Shown: positions 45,094 to 56,313 of the stretch, in pieces
How the letters are laid out: each line of letters starts with the position of its first letter
How positions within the stretch are numbered: position 1 is the stretch's first letter
Source of the DNA: Laburnicola sp. R22_1
Lineage: Eukaryota > Ascomycota > Dothideomycetes > Pleosporales > Didymosphaeriaceae
NCBI GenBank assembly: GCA_014281115.1
Contig: JACONQ010000016.1
Coordinates: 1,240,001 to 1,304,000 of the forward strand
Reading direction: 5' to 3'
Length of the DNA: 64,000 nucleotides
The notes under the pieces: generated by a model
What the model saw: the letters and a program-made list of their open reading frames with translations, nothing else
Database searches by the model: none
What the model was told of the DNA's origin: nothing
Program-made: the position numbers and the translations under genes

Positions 45094-47083
45094 ATGGCGA
45101 CCGCTTCAGAATCTACGGGTCTGGGGGTCGCTGTCAACGTGGGACTCGACCAGACACAGCGACTAAACGAAGAAGACATTGCCGAGATCGATCGCTATGC
45201 ATTTAGCACTGTCGCACCAGGTTGTAAAAGCTCCCTTCTCGCTAGAAATTGCTGGATAGACCGCTTTGAGAATTATCGTGGACAGAAGCTGGGCATCACG
45301 TAGGGTCAAAAGTACTTTTCAACAGGCACACACTGACACATAACAGTGAGAAAACGACACCCACGGCCGCAGAAATACGTTCTTTCATAGTAGCCTACTC
45401 TCTTGGCAAAGCTGGGGATATCAGAAGCTCCAATGTCCTAAGGAGGTCTACGATGAGCAAAGCGGCTTGGCTCATTGCATCGCATTACATCTCCCTCGAC
45501 GCTACATTTAGATACGAAAAGGATGACGTGTATCGTCTCAAGTCATCGCTGGAAGCTCTAGAGCGAGACGGCAAGATTACCCGCACACCATCTTTCGAGC
45601 GACGACCAGTGGGCATTCTCCTGGTCAGATCCCTGGTCACTATATTGCTCAAGAACGCCGTATGGCATGGCACAAAATCTTGGTCTGCAACACTAATGAA
45701 GGCGGCGTCTTTGGCCTTTATGGCATGTTTTAATGCCCCCGCCGGGGACATGTAATAGCTAAGAACTTTTCTAACAACATGGTGAAGTCTCAAGACCTGG
45801 ACGAAACAGAATCGGCACCATACATGATTTACGACGACATCGAGCTTGTCGTCACCGGCGAAGACATAGGCTCTATTCAGGGGCGCTGGAAAATGCGCAA
45901 CTCGAAAGGAGAAAAGTACTTTTTAGATCCTTGTGTTGACTTTGCGTTCAAGCACTAATGCTATCTTTAGGAGGGACCCCGGCAAGTTCTTCTACATGTA
46001 CCGCCACGCTTTGCCAAACGAAAACGACAGTGTAATATGTCCTGTGAGGCTCGTATTGATTTTAGGGTTGCGATCGGGGAATGTTCGAGATTGTACAAGT
46101 GTCGAACAACTCCTGTTGAAAGCAAGAAGTCATCCAGAGCATCGCATCGAATGGCTCGATAAGTCTCGGCCGTTAATTGGAGCCATAAACAAGTATGGGG
46201 TGGGCGTAATTTTCGAGCAGCCCGGCACATACACGCAGATGAACAGCACCGTGCGGGAAGCCGGATTGCTGGCGCAGTCAAACCACCATATACGCCCTCA
46301 CGACATCAGATATGGTGCCGCAGCTGATTTGATCTCGATTGCGAGTGATTTGCAACCGAGTTCCATGCCAAGGGTTGCTGAAGAATTGAATCACAGTGAG
46401 GGTGCGCGTGCCAGTGGCGTGACGCGAAAGTACACGCAAAAATTTAGCAAGGAGGATACCGGGAACAAGAGGACAAGGATTACGGCAGAAGATGAGCCGT
46501 TTCCAGACATTCGTTTACACACAGACATGGACAGCCGACCGCCAAGCCCTAAGAGAAGGAGCCGGCCGGGTAAGGGGTTGACAAAAGAAGAAGTTGCGGA
46601 GGAATGTAGACAAAGGGAAATGACCCAAACTCGCCGCGGGACCAAGATGCTGCAAGGAAAAGAATTTACAGAAGAGGAGCAGGGCGGAAAAGTACTTTCC
46701 AGCAGGCAGCACCTAGCGAATCGGCCACCCAGAATGCGGACGCTTCCTCATCATCACGCAGCGAGAGTATTGCTGATATAGATGCCGAACTTGTTGTGCA
46801 ACTACTCGGGAGAGAACAGAGAGACGTCGATGATCCGAATGAAACTGACGCCCTGCTGGCTATGCAATTAATCTATTCGCAGCGTCCCAGGCCGGTGAAG
46901 CCACGAAAAACACGGTGCAAAGCTTCTGGTGGGGTACTGTACTGCCCCACCATGGACCATGGGACCGTGGGTCTTTGTTGTTGTGGCGCTACGTCCCAAT
47001 TCATTGATTTATTCATTTGCGTTTACATCTGCAGGACAGAAGTTTGGGTACCTTCGACCTTCGTGTTGCCTATCCTAGAGTAA
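45094..47083 (+). CDS. Tyrosine-recombinase-like protein, possibly catalytically dead or decaying
   Basis: The start is CACCATGG at 45,094. Exon 1 45,094-45,299; intron 45,300-45,346 (GTAGGG, CTGAC branch, CAG); exon 2 from 45,347; intron 45,916-45,970 (GTACTT, CTAAT branch, TTAG); an intron 46,570-46,682 would join the later frame (GRKSTFQQAAPSES...). The N-terminus resembles a core-binding domain (TAAEIRSFIVAYSLG). The C-terminal part has box II IRPHDIRYGAAADLI (HxxR) and HSEGARASGVTRKYTQ with a candidate nucleophile Tyr. The expected box I Arg (xRxGD) appears as NAPAGDM. The exon 2 to 3 junction (45,752-45,795) cannot be closed in phase with a good site, so there may be a frameshift. The C-terminal end beyond about 46,930 is uncertain. 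It may be related to Crypton or Starship-type recombinases; the family is not established. Confidence 0.55.
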
Positions 47084-48797
47084 CACACTGTGATCAGACT
47101 TTTGTCCGAGCATTGTATAGTCGACTCGGCTGTCTACGGACTGGGAGGCAAGACGCCGCATACCACGGTTCAACGGTCACGGTAGGTGAAAAGGGCGCAG
47201 CCGGCAGAGTAGCTGAAGCATGATGCGATGGTTGCAAAGGCCGGCACATGATAATAAGACACGAGAGCTCAGTGACTTCCAGCTCTGATCATCAACGCTT
47301 ACACCCTAGTGCAGGCTATTGACGAACAGAGATGAACACGTTTGTGGGCAATTTTTTATGAAATCTGCGTTGGTATTATATATCCTGAGGTAACACACTA
47401 CATAAACTACCCGAAACGTCCATTATTTTCGTCACCTACTGTGATACCTTCTAGTACGCAGGCGGAGGTATCCCTTCCGCCCTTTGTGAGTCACCGGTAC
47501 CAGTTCTTCTGCTCATCGCCTCCACAAGTGGACTACACTCGTGCACGTGAAATTCGCGCCCCGCAAAGCCCACCATTGTCCCTATTCGCCGCATGAATCC
47601 AAAACTGTGGAGTACTCATGCGCTGTTGGGTGCCGGCATTGAGCCATATGCAATAGACACACCACCTTTGATCAATGCCTACAGCTGAAAGCCTACCGCT
47701 AGCCCCAGCGTGTATGATGCACCCGCCCCTCATCGCTTCTACCCATCATTGCTTTCGACAATTACCAGGTGCTAGACGTGCTCGACGGTCGCTCGAGGGG
47801 CATGCCGGATTGACAGTGGGTTTCACACGTATTCGAGTACCAGCCTCGCATTTTGAGCCTAGATAGTCCGAGAGGCAATAACGCGACTGAGTAACTGGAC
47901 TCCAGGCTGTCCGAGCATGTCGCATAGCTTCGCGTTGTGCAACAAGCCACTCTTATGGCAAACGAGCGGACGAAACGCCGCGACCTTTAGGTATCTCGTC
48001 CCCAGTTACGGCGTCATAGTAAATACTGCGCTGCTTGCGATTGCAGTATTGCTTGAGTGGGCGGTATAGGTCCTCTGACACGGACACCGTGTAATGCACA
48101 GCTGCATCGGCGGATTGCATTTCCGCGAGAAGCTTGGAAGCTCGGAGTGAGTGCGAGTGCGGTTTAAATCGTCGTTACGTGTGGTTTCAGTAGCCTGACG
48201 CTTCAGGGCTCGGGGTGGTTGGTAGGACGGGGCGAGGGCTCGAGGTCGTCGTAGTGGTACGGATGAGGTACTAGCTGACCATGTCAATATCAAAGTGTTG
48301 GTTAGTTCGTGGGCGGAGAGTGAATATGTCGTCACAAATCGTGCTCCTTCGACCCTCGGGATTCATCGTACAAGGTGACTAAGAAGCCCGAAAGGTCATG
48401 GCTTTGGTAGCTTCTTCTGCGGTGATGCGAGCGACGGTGGAGGCCAGAGCTGTCGGGCTGAGCAAGACAGAGATGTATGATAGACCAATGGCAAGGTCGC
48501 GAGCGCAATTGACGCAGGACTCAGGTTGTGTTCTCTTGCTGGCGAAGTTTCAAGCTTCAGATCGGCACAGGTCGGACAGTGAAAAGCGTTACATAAGCAC
48601 AATGCCACCGAAGTTTCACCGGCAGCAGCAACCGCGGAGAGCTTTTCCTCACCTACCCCGACCACGACCCATCCCCATCCATCACCCAGGGCTTCAATAC
48701 TCTCACCCGGTACGCCAATTTCCCCAAGAGAATCTTCTCCGTGCCAATTGCGCCGTCGGAACCGCGCGCTGATCCACAACCTCGAGCAGAGCCCACG
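47084..48797. other. Long intergenic region, no gene recognised
   Basis: About 1.7 kb of GC-balanced DNA with only short, motif-free open frames on both strands. The last 200 bp form the leader and promoter of the ATP8 gene. A frame on the minus strand (48,396-49,073) is a shadow of that gene. Confidence 0.5.
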
Positions 48798-49149
48798 ATG
48801 AACTCCACACGCCTTTTCCGCCCGCTCGCGAGGGCCGCCTTCCGCCAGCCCACGCTGGTCCGCCCATCCGTCATGGCACGCCCGGCCCTCGCTGCTTCCC
48901 AGAACAAGAAGGCCGATGTGTCTCCCCAGCAGATGGTGCGCTTTATTTGTAAACATGGAGATCGCGGCAGCTAACGGACAACAGACGGTGCTCAAGTCGG
49001 CCATGCCCCAGCTCATCCCGTTCTTCTTCGTCAACGAGACCACTATGGCGTTCATCCTGCTGCCGACGCTCATCTACGTCATGTCCAAGTACATACTGCC
49101 CCAGCGCGTCCGCCTCTTCGCGGCCCGTCTTTTCATCAGCAAGCTATAA
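48798..49149 (+). CDS. atp8: Nuclear-encoded ATP synthase subunit 8 with mitochondrial presequence
   Basis: Exons 48,798-48,935 and 48,985-49,149 give 100 aa. The 49-bp intron has GTGCGC, a GCTAAC branch and CAG. The last 48 residues run from MPQLIPFFFVNE to ARLFISKL. This is the length and layout of fungal mitochondrial ATP8: N-terminal MPQL, one membrane span (about residues 65-85) and a basic C-terminus. ATP8 is part of the Fo stator. The first 46 residues (MNSTRLFRPLARAAFRQP...) are rich in Arg, Ala and Ser and lack acidic residues until residue 40, the hallmark of a matrix targeting presequence. The codons are standard nuclear ones. This is consistent with the known absence of atp8 from several Pleosporales mitochondrial genomes. 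The intron separates presequence from ATP8 almost exactly. Confidence 0.9.
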
Positions 49150-50525
49150 GGGGAAGGACAGGGAGACGATGGGGTGGATTGTGTACAACTAGTCAACGTG
49201 TGCTTGTAGACAATTGAGCGGTTTCCGACAAGTTCGAGTGGCCAAATGCCGATCTGGTCATGTCTGACGCGTGATGTGTCTAATCGTGCGGCAAGTTATT
49301 CACATTGCGAACTTGAGCCAACGCTGGTCCGCAGCAGCTGGAGGTAACTCACGCTCGTGCCCCAATCACGATTATAGGTCTCGACCGCCTTTGCAGTTTC
49401 AGCGTCACCAGCGCCATCTGAGGGGCCATCAGACAGCCGACAATGGTCTCCAATCAAGCAATTGCAGACCTTAGTCCCCAGACGTTTCTTCAGCGCTACG
49501 AAACGTCAATTTCAGAAACGCCTGTTGCTTGCTACCGGCCGCGTTCCCTTGCTGTCAAGAAACAAGGTATCATCCGATGTGCCCTATACTATGCTCTCCT
49601 CTCTTTACGCCCCGCTACTGCAGCTGTCAGTACATCGGCGCTCTCTGGCTGGCGAAACCGGTCATGGCAAGAACACCATTGGTTTGACGGCATCCGGTGC
49701 GCGTTAATGGCCCAAAACTAACAAGGCTGCATCGAGTTTTGTTGTTTAGGGTGCGTTGAGAGTTGGTGGCCCTGGCTGACAGGTTCCACAGGGGAGAAAT
49801 CCAGAATCCGGACACACGTCCATCGATGCCGGGGAGTAACTGATCCGACGCCTGTCCAAAGTGTCATGTCCTCTCAGAAGTTAAGCTACCTACAATCTGA
49901 ATTGAGGCCGAAGCAATACATAGGGGATCTTAGGTATGTGAGAGATCTATGCATAAGGCATCCAGATGTAACTCACATGCAATAACATAGCTTGAGACCG
50001 GGCAGAATTCTTTACTCTGATACATCAACGGGCTCCCTTCGAAGGCAACCTCTCGGTAACGAACGAAATGATATGATCATGACAAGATCCGACTTTAGTC
50101 ACAACTTACAATTGGATAACGACGGGAAAGACTGCAAGCCTCCCATGCCTCTCCCTCAGAACCCCTTTCTTCGTAGAATCGCCGCAGGTATGCAATAAAT
50201 ACCGCAGCCTCTATTCGCATATGTACGTTGCAACCTCGCGAGAGTCATGAGCTCCATTGGCGCGTCACATGCGCGAAGGTGCGCCCGCGGGCGGCTGCTT
50301 TGGATCGGATCGCGACTGCTTAACTCGGACAGCAGGAACCTTCCCAGACGAACGTCACTACACCTTTTAACCCCGCACGCCATGTAGGCAGGAGCCAACA
50401 GCATCTGTTCTCGTACCTCTCAATTAACGAGTAACCTACAGCCTTCCAAGCAGCATGTTTACATTAGCTATTATCCTTCACAACCATATTTCTCCCGCCA
50501 TCAGCTTCGTCAGCGATCAGAAACC
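49150..50525. other. Intergenic region, no gene recognised
   Basis: About 1.4 kb of mixed composition with short open frames without motifs. No repeat match elsewhere in the window. Confidence 0.5.
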
Positions 50526-52432
50526 ATGTCGCAAACGCACAGCAGGACACATGAGCATACGGCGACAAACTCCGATCGAATGCACGCGATCAAATTGATG
50601 GAGAATCATTATGGAGCGCACCCGCGTTATAGTCGGCATTCTAAGACTTCTGCCCTGGCCTTTGGCGACCTGGGTTTTCTCACCAGCCCCCTTGACCTTC
50701 CCACGGCACCGGAATGCATTGCGCATCTGAAATTGCTGCATGCAATTGCGAAGCTTAGACACGATGTCAGCAACTAGGAGGGCTTCCATAACATCGAACT
50801 GGAGCTTTTCGAAGAAGCCATAGAGTCGGCAGAGGCGTCTACTCAAGTAGCCGAAAGCAGCGGTCATCATAGTCCAGGTGTTCAGGAGCAGGACGATAGG
50901 ATCTTAGCGGGTATCAACACGTCAAAAAGCGAAGAGACAACGCTAGCAGAGCGTATACGAGAAAAGAGATGTGCGTACTCTAGGACAACATCCACGAACT
51001 GCTATGCGCAGGAGGCCACGCCATAAATCACTTCGAGATACATGACTCCGGGTTTGCGCAACCTAATTTTGCTGACACTTTGATACGTCTAGGGACCGTG
51101 TTCGTCACAAAAGCGGTCGATCGTTTCGATACGTGGTGGAAGTCTCTCAGAGGCCTTCAGCGTCTGACGGTTTCGACTTCCCGCTCCAGACCATGAATTT
51201 ACATTCAACTTCGGATTGTGAATCGATAAGTGAGTGGACCCAATTAGGAGACGGCATGGAGGAGAAGATGGCGATGCTTCTACCCCCATTGGATATCCTG
51301 ATGGTGTGGCATGCCTACATACTGAATCGGGGGGCGTATTTGGAAGACTGCATGAGGATGTCGAAGCATCGTCAATGGAGGACTACGTTTCCCTGGAAGC
51401 TGTTATACCACAGCATCGATGCGGTCTCCTTCAATACGACCCACCCAGTGCATCAAGGGACACCTTTGGAGAAAATTCTTTTATCCCGTGGGATTGGCAG
51501 CGTGATCCGAGACCGAAGTCCATCAAATGTCCATAATACAACGAGGAGATAGCTGTTCCTTACACGCGTTCCTCGACGAATAGTCGTCCGGCGAGTGTGG
51601 AAGCGTACCTCGCGGGTGACACTGGATACGCAAGCCAGCTGTTTGAAGAACGATGTATACGATGCAACCTTGTCGTCACTCACGAGCTGCTTCGCGTGGG
51701 AAAGTTCATCACAGATGCTGTTGATCTTCGGGTCCATAAGCAACCCCTGCCTGGGACTATTATCGGTCCACTTGAGTCAACACACGGGAGCAAAGAGACC
51801 GAAACGCAAGATATTTTCTTTCCCAGCCGTGTTGTTGAGAGGCTCGATACGTTCGCACCCGAGAAACTGCGCAAGAGGGTGTCAAAACTCTCTGTAAGCG
51901 CGTTGCAGCAACTTTTTGAAGATGTCATGTACTCGAAGCACGGTCTCGATCTAGTCGGCGCCGTGATTCGACAAGCTGGCTTCGTGGAAAAGATGACGAA
52001 GAGGAACTGGATACGCAGCCCCTCGGCAGAAACTACGATGCAACTATTTATCATCAAATATCATCGGTTCATTCGCATTGTCGCCGACAACCCCAAATGC
52101 GTCGCCGTCCCTACACTAGACGTGATAAACTAGTATGGCACACTCACCAGCTCACACCCAAAGCATACTACAAGTACACTGTGTCGGAAACTGGAAACTT
52201 TGTGGATCACGATGACAAGATACCGCAGAATTCGCTCGATGGTCGGTTTGCATGGACGAGTGCGATCTATGAGAAGAAGTATGGGCGGTCGTACTCTGAA
52301 TGTGCGTGCTGGTACTGCGAAGCCAGGCGGGAACGTTTACGGCCAGGCTTCGCGAGTCGCGCCTGTCGATGGTGGGAGTTGCGATGGCGGAAATGGCGGG
52401 CACGGAGATGGAGAGGGAGAGATAATTGAAAT
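50526..52432 (+). pseudogene. Broken glycine-rich-domain (DUF1399/GRDP-type) protein gene
   Basis: Family landmarks appear in order but in different frames: APECIAHLKLLHAIAKLRHD (50,715-50,768), LAERIREKR, a genuine 122-bp intron (50,971-51,092, GTGCGT, GCTGAC branch, CTAG) rejoining as TVFVTKAVDRFDTWWKSL, then LLPPLDILMVWHAYILN (51,280-51,330), FPWKLL, IPWDWQRDPRPKSIKCP, HELLRVGKFI, VPTLDV and LVWHTHQL...YSECACWYCEA. Lesions: TAG at 50,775; a frame change near 51,140; a 1-nt frame change near 51,430; TAA at 51,534; a 1-nt frame change near 52,128. A normal protein of this type, present in many ascomycetes and of unclear function, would be about 600-700 aa. At least five lesions make it a pseudogene. 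Confidence 0.85.
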
Positions 52433-52970
52433 GCTCGACTAGAAGGTGCTCTTCTGTGAGAGACGGCTGTTGCTCGCGACCATTACTAGTAGGTACTTTG
52501 ACGGAAATTTTGATTATGGATATTGTGCAGTGATGCAATGGTTCATTGTTTGTATCTCGTTGTAGATAACAGCAGCAATTGCCCTTAGTTGAACCTATGG
52601 TGCGGACTTGCGGGGAGCCGGTCGACGGTTCGACGCGTTATATGTACTTATAGTATGTGAGTATGGAGTAGTTATTAATATGTGCACGGGCATGGTGCAC
52701 CAAACTGATATTATGTGATTAATAACTAAGCGTATACGATATACAATTACTATAGCTGGCTGACGTCCCTCTTAGTGAGAATAGCCTAACGAAAACGAAT
52801 AAAAAAATTACTAGTAGGTAGCGCTGTGGTTAATAGTTACCAACATTTTCTCACCTGTTCCGTGTACGGGGATGAATGCGAGCCGTTAAGTTGAACACAC
52901 CTTTGCTGATCCGATCCAGGATCATCTAAATTTTCAAAGTTGAGATGAGTAGAATCGCAAGCCTTTTTCA
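52433..52970. other. Isochore transition, gene island to AT-rich
   Basis: Composition falls from balanced to AT-rich at about 52,650-52,830. No gene is seen. A GC-richer patch (52,850-52,970) precedes the inverted-repeat element. Confidence 0.5.
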
Positions 52971-53248
52971 GGCCCTGCATACTTCCCCCATTTTTGGCGC
53001 CATTTTTGCCTCCGTTTTAATTACTTATTAAAATAGATGCAAAAATAGCGTCGCGCCTCCTTTTTTATATTATTTAAAAGCTAACAGCAATACTATTTTA
53101 TATAAGATAGCTTAGTAATAAAATATTTTTACTAGCTTTTATATAGCCTACTTCTTACTATTTCTAGCTAAAATAAAGTATCTCTTTAAAAATAGAGCTC
53201 TAGAGCTCTTTTTTAATTATAATAGAGCTAATATTATTATATACTATG

Positions 53249-53365
53249 GTTTGTTTATAACTAAGAGGTTTCTAGTAAAAATATTATAATAATAGCAGAT
53301 ATTCCTCCTACTATTATATATACAGAAAAGCGTTTAAAGTATTAATAAAAAGAGGTTAGGATATA
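53249..53365 (+). repeat. 115-bp family repeat, plus orientation
   Basis: Contains ACTAAGAGGTTTCTAGTAA, a CTACTATTATATATACAG segment and AAAAGCGTTTAAAG. It forms an inverted pair with 55,713-55,827, so the two may be the ends of a 2.6-kb element nested inside 52,971-56,313. Confidence 0.7.
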
Positions 53366-55712
53366 TACTATACTAAATAATCTTATATAGCCTATAACTA
53401 TAGCCATAGTAAGGGCTCTTAGTAGTATTACTACTATTCTTACCTATTAATAGGATACTTAGTATAGGCCCCTAAGGCGTAGAAAGTAGAGTTATAATTA
53501 AGTAAGGGGTGCGTGTTAGCTAGAGATATAAAAGGTACTTATTAAGTACTTAAAATATTAATAATTAGTAGCATAATAGTAGGATAATAATTAAGAAGAA
53601 AGTACTTACCTTTTTATATATTTGCTTAAATAAAGCGTTATAGCATAACGCGCAATATAAGGTAGACTACTTAATAAGAATAATAATATAGTAAGTACTT
53701 AACTTTATAAGAGCAACTTTAATTAATAATTATAGCTACTTTTATAAGGTTTATAATCCGCTACTATATCTTTATAAAGATATTAAAAAGACTTTAAAGA
53801 AGGTATTATGTAATATGCCTAAATAAATTTATAATAGCCCTAAACACTAGCTATACTTTAAGAATTATATAGGCATAATTAAGAATAGCTATATACTAAT
53901 ATATATACGAGTGTTAGAGTATAAATAGTATTATAATTAGTATAGAGACCTATTATAAAATATACTTACTATTGTTAACTTTAATATAAACTTAATATAT
54001 ATTTTGCCTAGGTAGAAGGGTAGCGCCTATAATAATAGGGTATTAAGGAGCGCGTAAAATAAAGGCTTTAGGGTCCCTATAAATAAGTATTTTATTACTA
54101 ATACTAGGTATATTAATAGTAGTTAATTATTAACTCTATACTATAGTGTATAGTATTATTTAAGAGAGATCTATAAGGTAGGTAAAAGTCTAGAGACGCT
54201 AAAGGAGTTGTTTAATTATTAGTACTTAAGCCTAAGAAATACTATTAAGTGTTATTTTAGTATTTTTAAAAGACTCTAGTAAATTTTTAATAGGCTCTAT
54301 AAATTTAAATCTATTAAGGTTTAAACTAAGCTTATACTCGCCCTTATAGGTAAATATAATCTTATTAATATAGTGTACAGTATTAATATAGACCTAGAAG
54401 AGATAGAGATATATAATTATAAGGAGGCTAAACTATATTAGAAGAAGGCTAAAAATAATAATAATTTAGCTACTTTAGATATTATTATAAATAATAAAAG
54501 AAATAAAATTACTATAAATATATAGAAGGCGTATTAAAAAAGCTTAGTAAGTATTAAAGAGTATATAGTATAGTATAAAAGTACTAAAATTAGTAAGGCA
54601 AAAGTTTAGTATTAAGAAATTTCTAAGTATGCTAAAGTCTAGTAACTTTAAGTTACTATAAATTACTATAAATTGCTATAAATTAATATAAAATATAGTA
54701 ATCTATTGCGTGTTTAGAAGATATATTTCTAAAATTTTACTTTTATCTACTAAAATTAGTATTTTTAAGAATATATATTCTAAAAAAGAATAAAAAAAGT
54801 TAGAGTTAAGTACTATATAGGAAGCTTTATGCGCGCGCTTAGGCCACTATTATATGTCTTAGTATAGTATTAAGTTATTAACTTTATTAACTCTAGCTAT
54901 TAACTTTTTATTTCTCTTCTAAACTAATAACTCTATACTACTTCTATAACTTTGAAAGCCTAGTATATAATATAGAGTATTTGCGCACTACTTTATCTAG
55001 GCCTTTTATATGCTGTGCGGCTTTAGATTTATAAAGACTTTAGTAATAAAGTTATTCTTAAAGGCGCTTATTAGCTAAAACTTTACTTAGTCCTTTAATA
55101 CCTTATATAACTTTATAAATATAATAATAGTGTTCTACTAGTAGTTTCTATTAATAGCTATGGCAAGCTCTCTAATCTGCTTTATTAAATATTTAATTTG
55201 CTATCCTATATAGTTCTTTAATATTAACTACTTTTTATAACTTTTTAATACTGTTTTTAATACTATATATTTATGCTGCCTACCTAAGGTCTTTACCTAA
55301 TATCTTAGAGATAAATAAGTCCTTCTTAACTAACTCTACTAGCTCTAATTAACAGCTAGCAATTAGGCTATTAATAGTAGTAAAGTCTTTACTAGTAGTA
55401 TAGTAGCCTTTAAATAAACTTAAGAGGCTTATTTCTATACTTTCTAGTCTTTTTATAGGCCTTAAAGTACTTTATAAGAACTTGGCTATCTGCTATAATA
55501 ATACTATTAATAATAGAAAAGCCTAATAAACTTAAGAGCTTTATCTAAGTTCTTTAGTTCTTTTTATAAGAGTTAATCTTAGCCTTAACTTATTACTTAG
55601 TTACTACTTGGTTAAAGATCTTTTAGACCTCTTTCTAGACGTACGTCTATACTTAAGGCTTAAATTTACTATTAGTCTTATTGCTTTTATTAAGTGGACG
55701 CGCTAAGCTCGC

Positions 55713-55827
55713 TAACCCCTTTTTATTAACACCTTAAAACGCTTTTCTGTGTATATAATAGTAGGAGAAATATCTGCTATTATTATAATATTTTTATTAG
55801 AAACTCCTTAGTTGCAAAAAAAAAACC
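55713..55827 (-). repeat. 115-bp family repeat, minus orientation
   Basis: Inverted partner of 53,249-53,365: CCCCTTTTTATTAACACC, TTAAAACGCTTTTCTG, ending TTAGTTGC and an A-run before CC. Confidence 0.7.
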
Positions 55828-55982
55828 ATTGCTTTTATTAGCTATTTTTAGTAAGGCCTTTAACAATATCTCTACTAATATAAAATTTTATTTTATTTAC
55901 TAAATGCCTAGTAATAGTAATTTTAACTATATTATAGCTCTTAATATATTTAAGGCTTATAAAAATAGTAGTAGTAAGGGTA

Positions 55983-56012
55983 AGAATAGTAATAGTAATA
56001 GTAATAGTAATA
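55983..56012. repeat. TAATAG/GTAATA microsatellite
   Basis: Five consecutive AATAGT hexamers in AT-rich DNA. Confidence 0.85.
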
Positions 56013-56313
56013 GTGCTGAAACTATAATTATAATACGCTTAAGCTACTTATAGTAGAGTATTAATTATAATATAATTTTATTATAATAAGTTACTAAAAA
56101 TAATAGTAAAGAGAAAATAATAAGAGCAACCTTAGGAGACCTAGGACAGCTAATAAGATACCTAAAAACAGACTTGCTTAAAGAAATAGGATACTATTTT
56201 ATTAATAACTATTAGCTAAGCTGCTATTAGTTATTCCTATACGCCTTAGCCGCTTACTTAGTAATTACTTTAATAAAACAGACGCAAAAATAGTATCGAA
56301 AGTAGGCAGGGCC

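Larger units (their letters stand above)
52971..56313. mobile_element. Imperfect TIR element of about 3.3 kb (tentative)
   Basis: The left end AGGCCCTGCATACTT and the right end, read inverted, AGGCCCTGCCTACTT match. A further inverted match (ATTTTTGCCTCCGTTTTA against ATTTTTGCGTCTGTTTTA) lies within the first 60 bp. The interior is RIP-degraded and contains a second inverted pair (53,249 and 55,827). The end sequence is hAT-like, but no 8-bp target duplication was found, so the class is open. Confidence 0.5.

Noticed and set aside
46662..46700. Frameshift late in the recombinase-like gene
   Set aside because: A GTAAGG...GCAG intron (46,570-46,682) joins the two frames in phase, so a lesion is not required there.
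48396..49073. 225-codon minus-strand frame across the ATP8 gene
   Set aside because: Shadow of the GC-rich presequence exon; no domain.
50971..51092. Apparent frame break in the DUF1399-type gene after REKR
   Set aside because: It is a normal intron (GTGCGT donor, GCTGAC branch, CTAG acceptor) that rejoins as REKRWTVFVTKAV, so it is not counted among the lesions.
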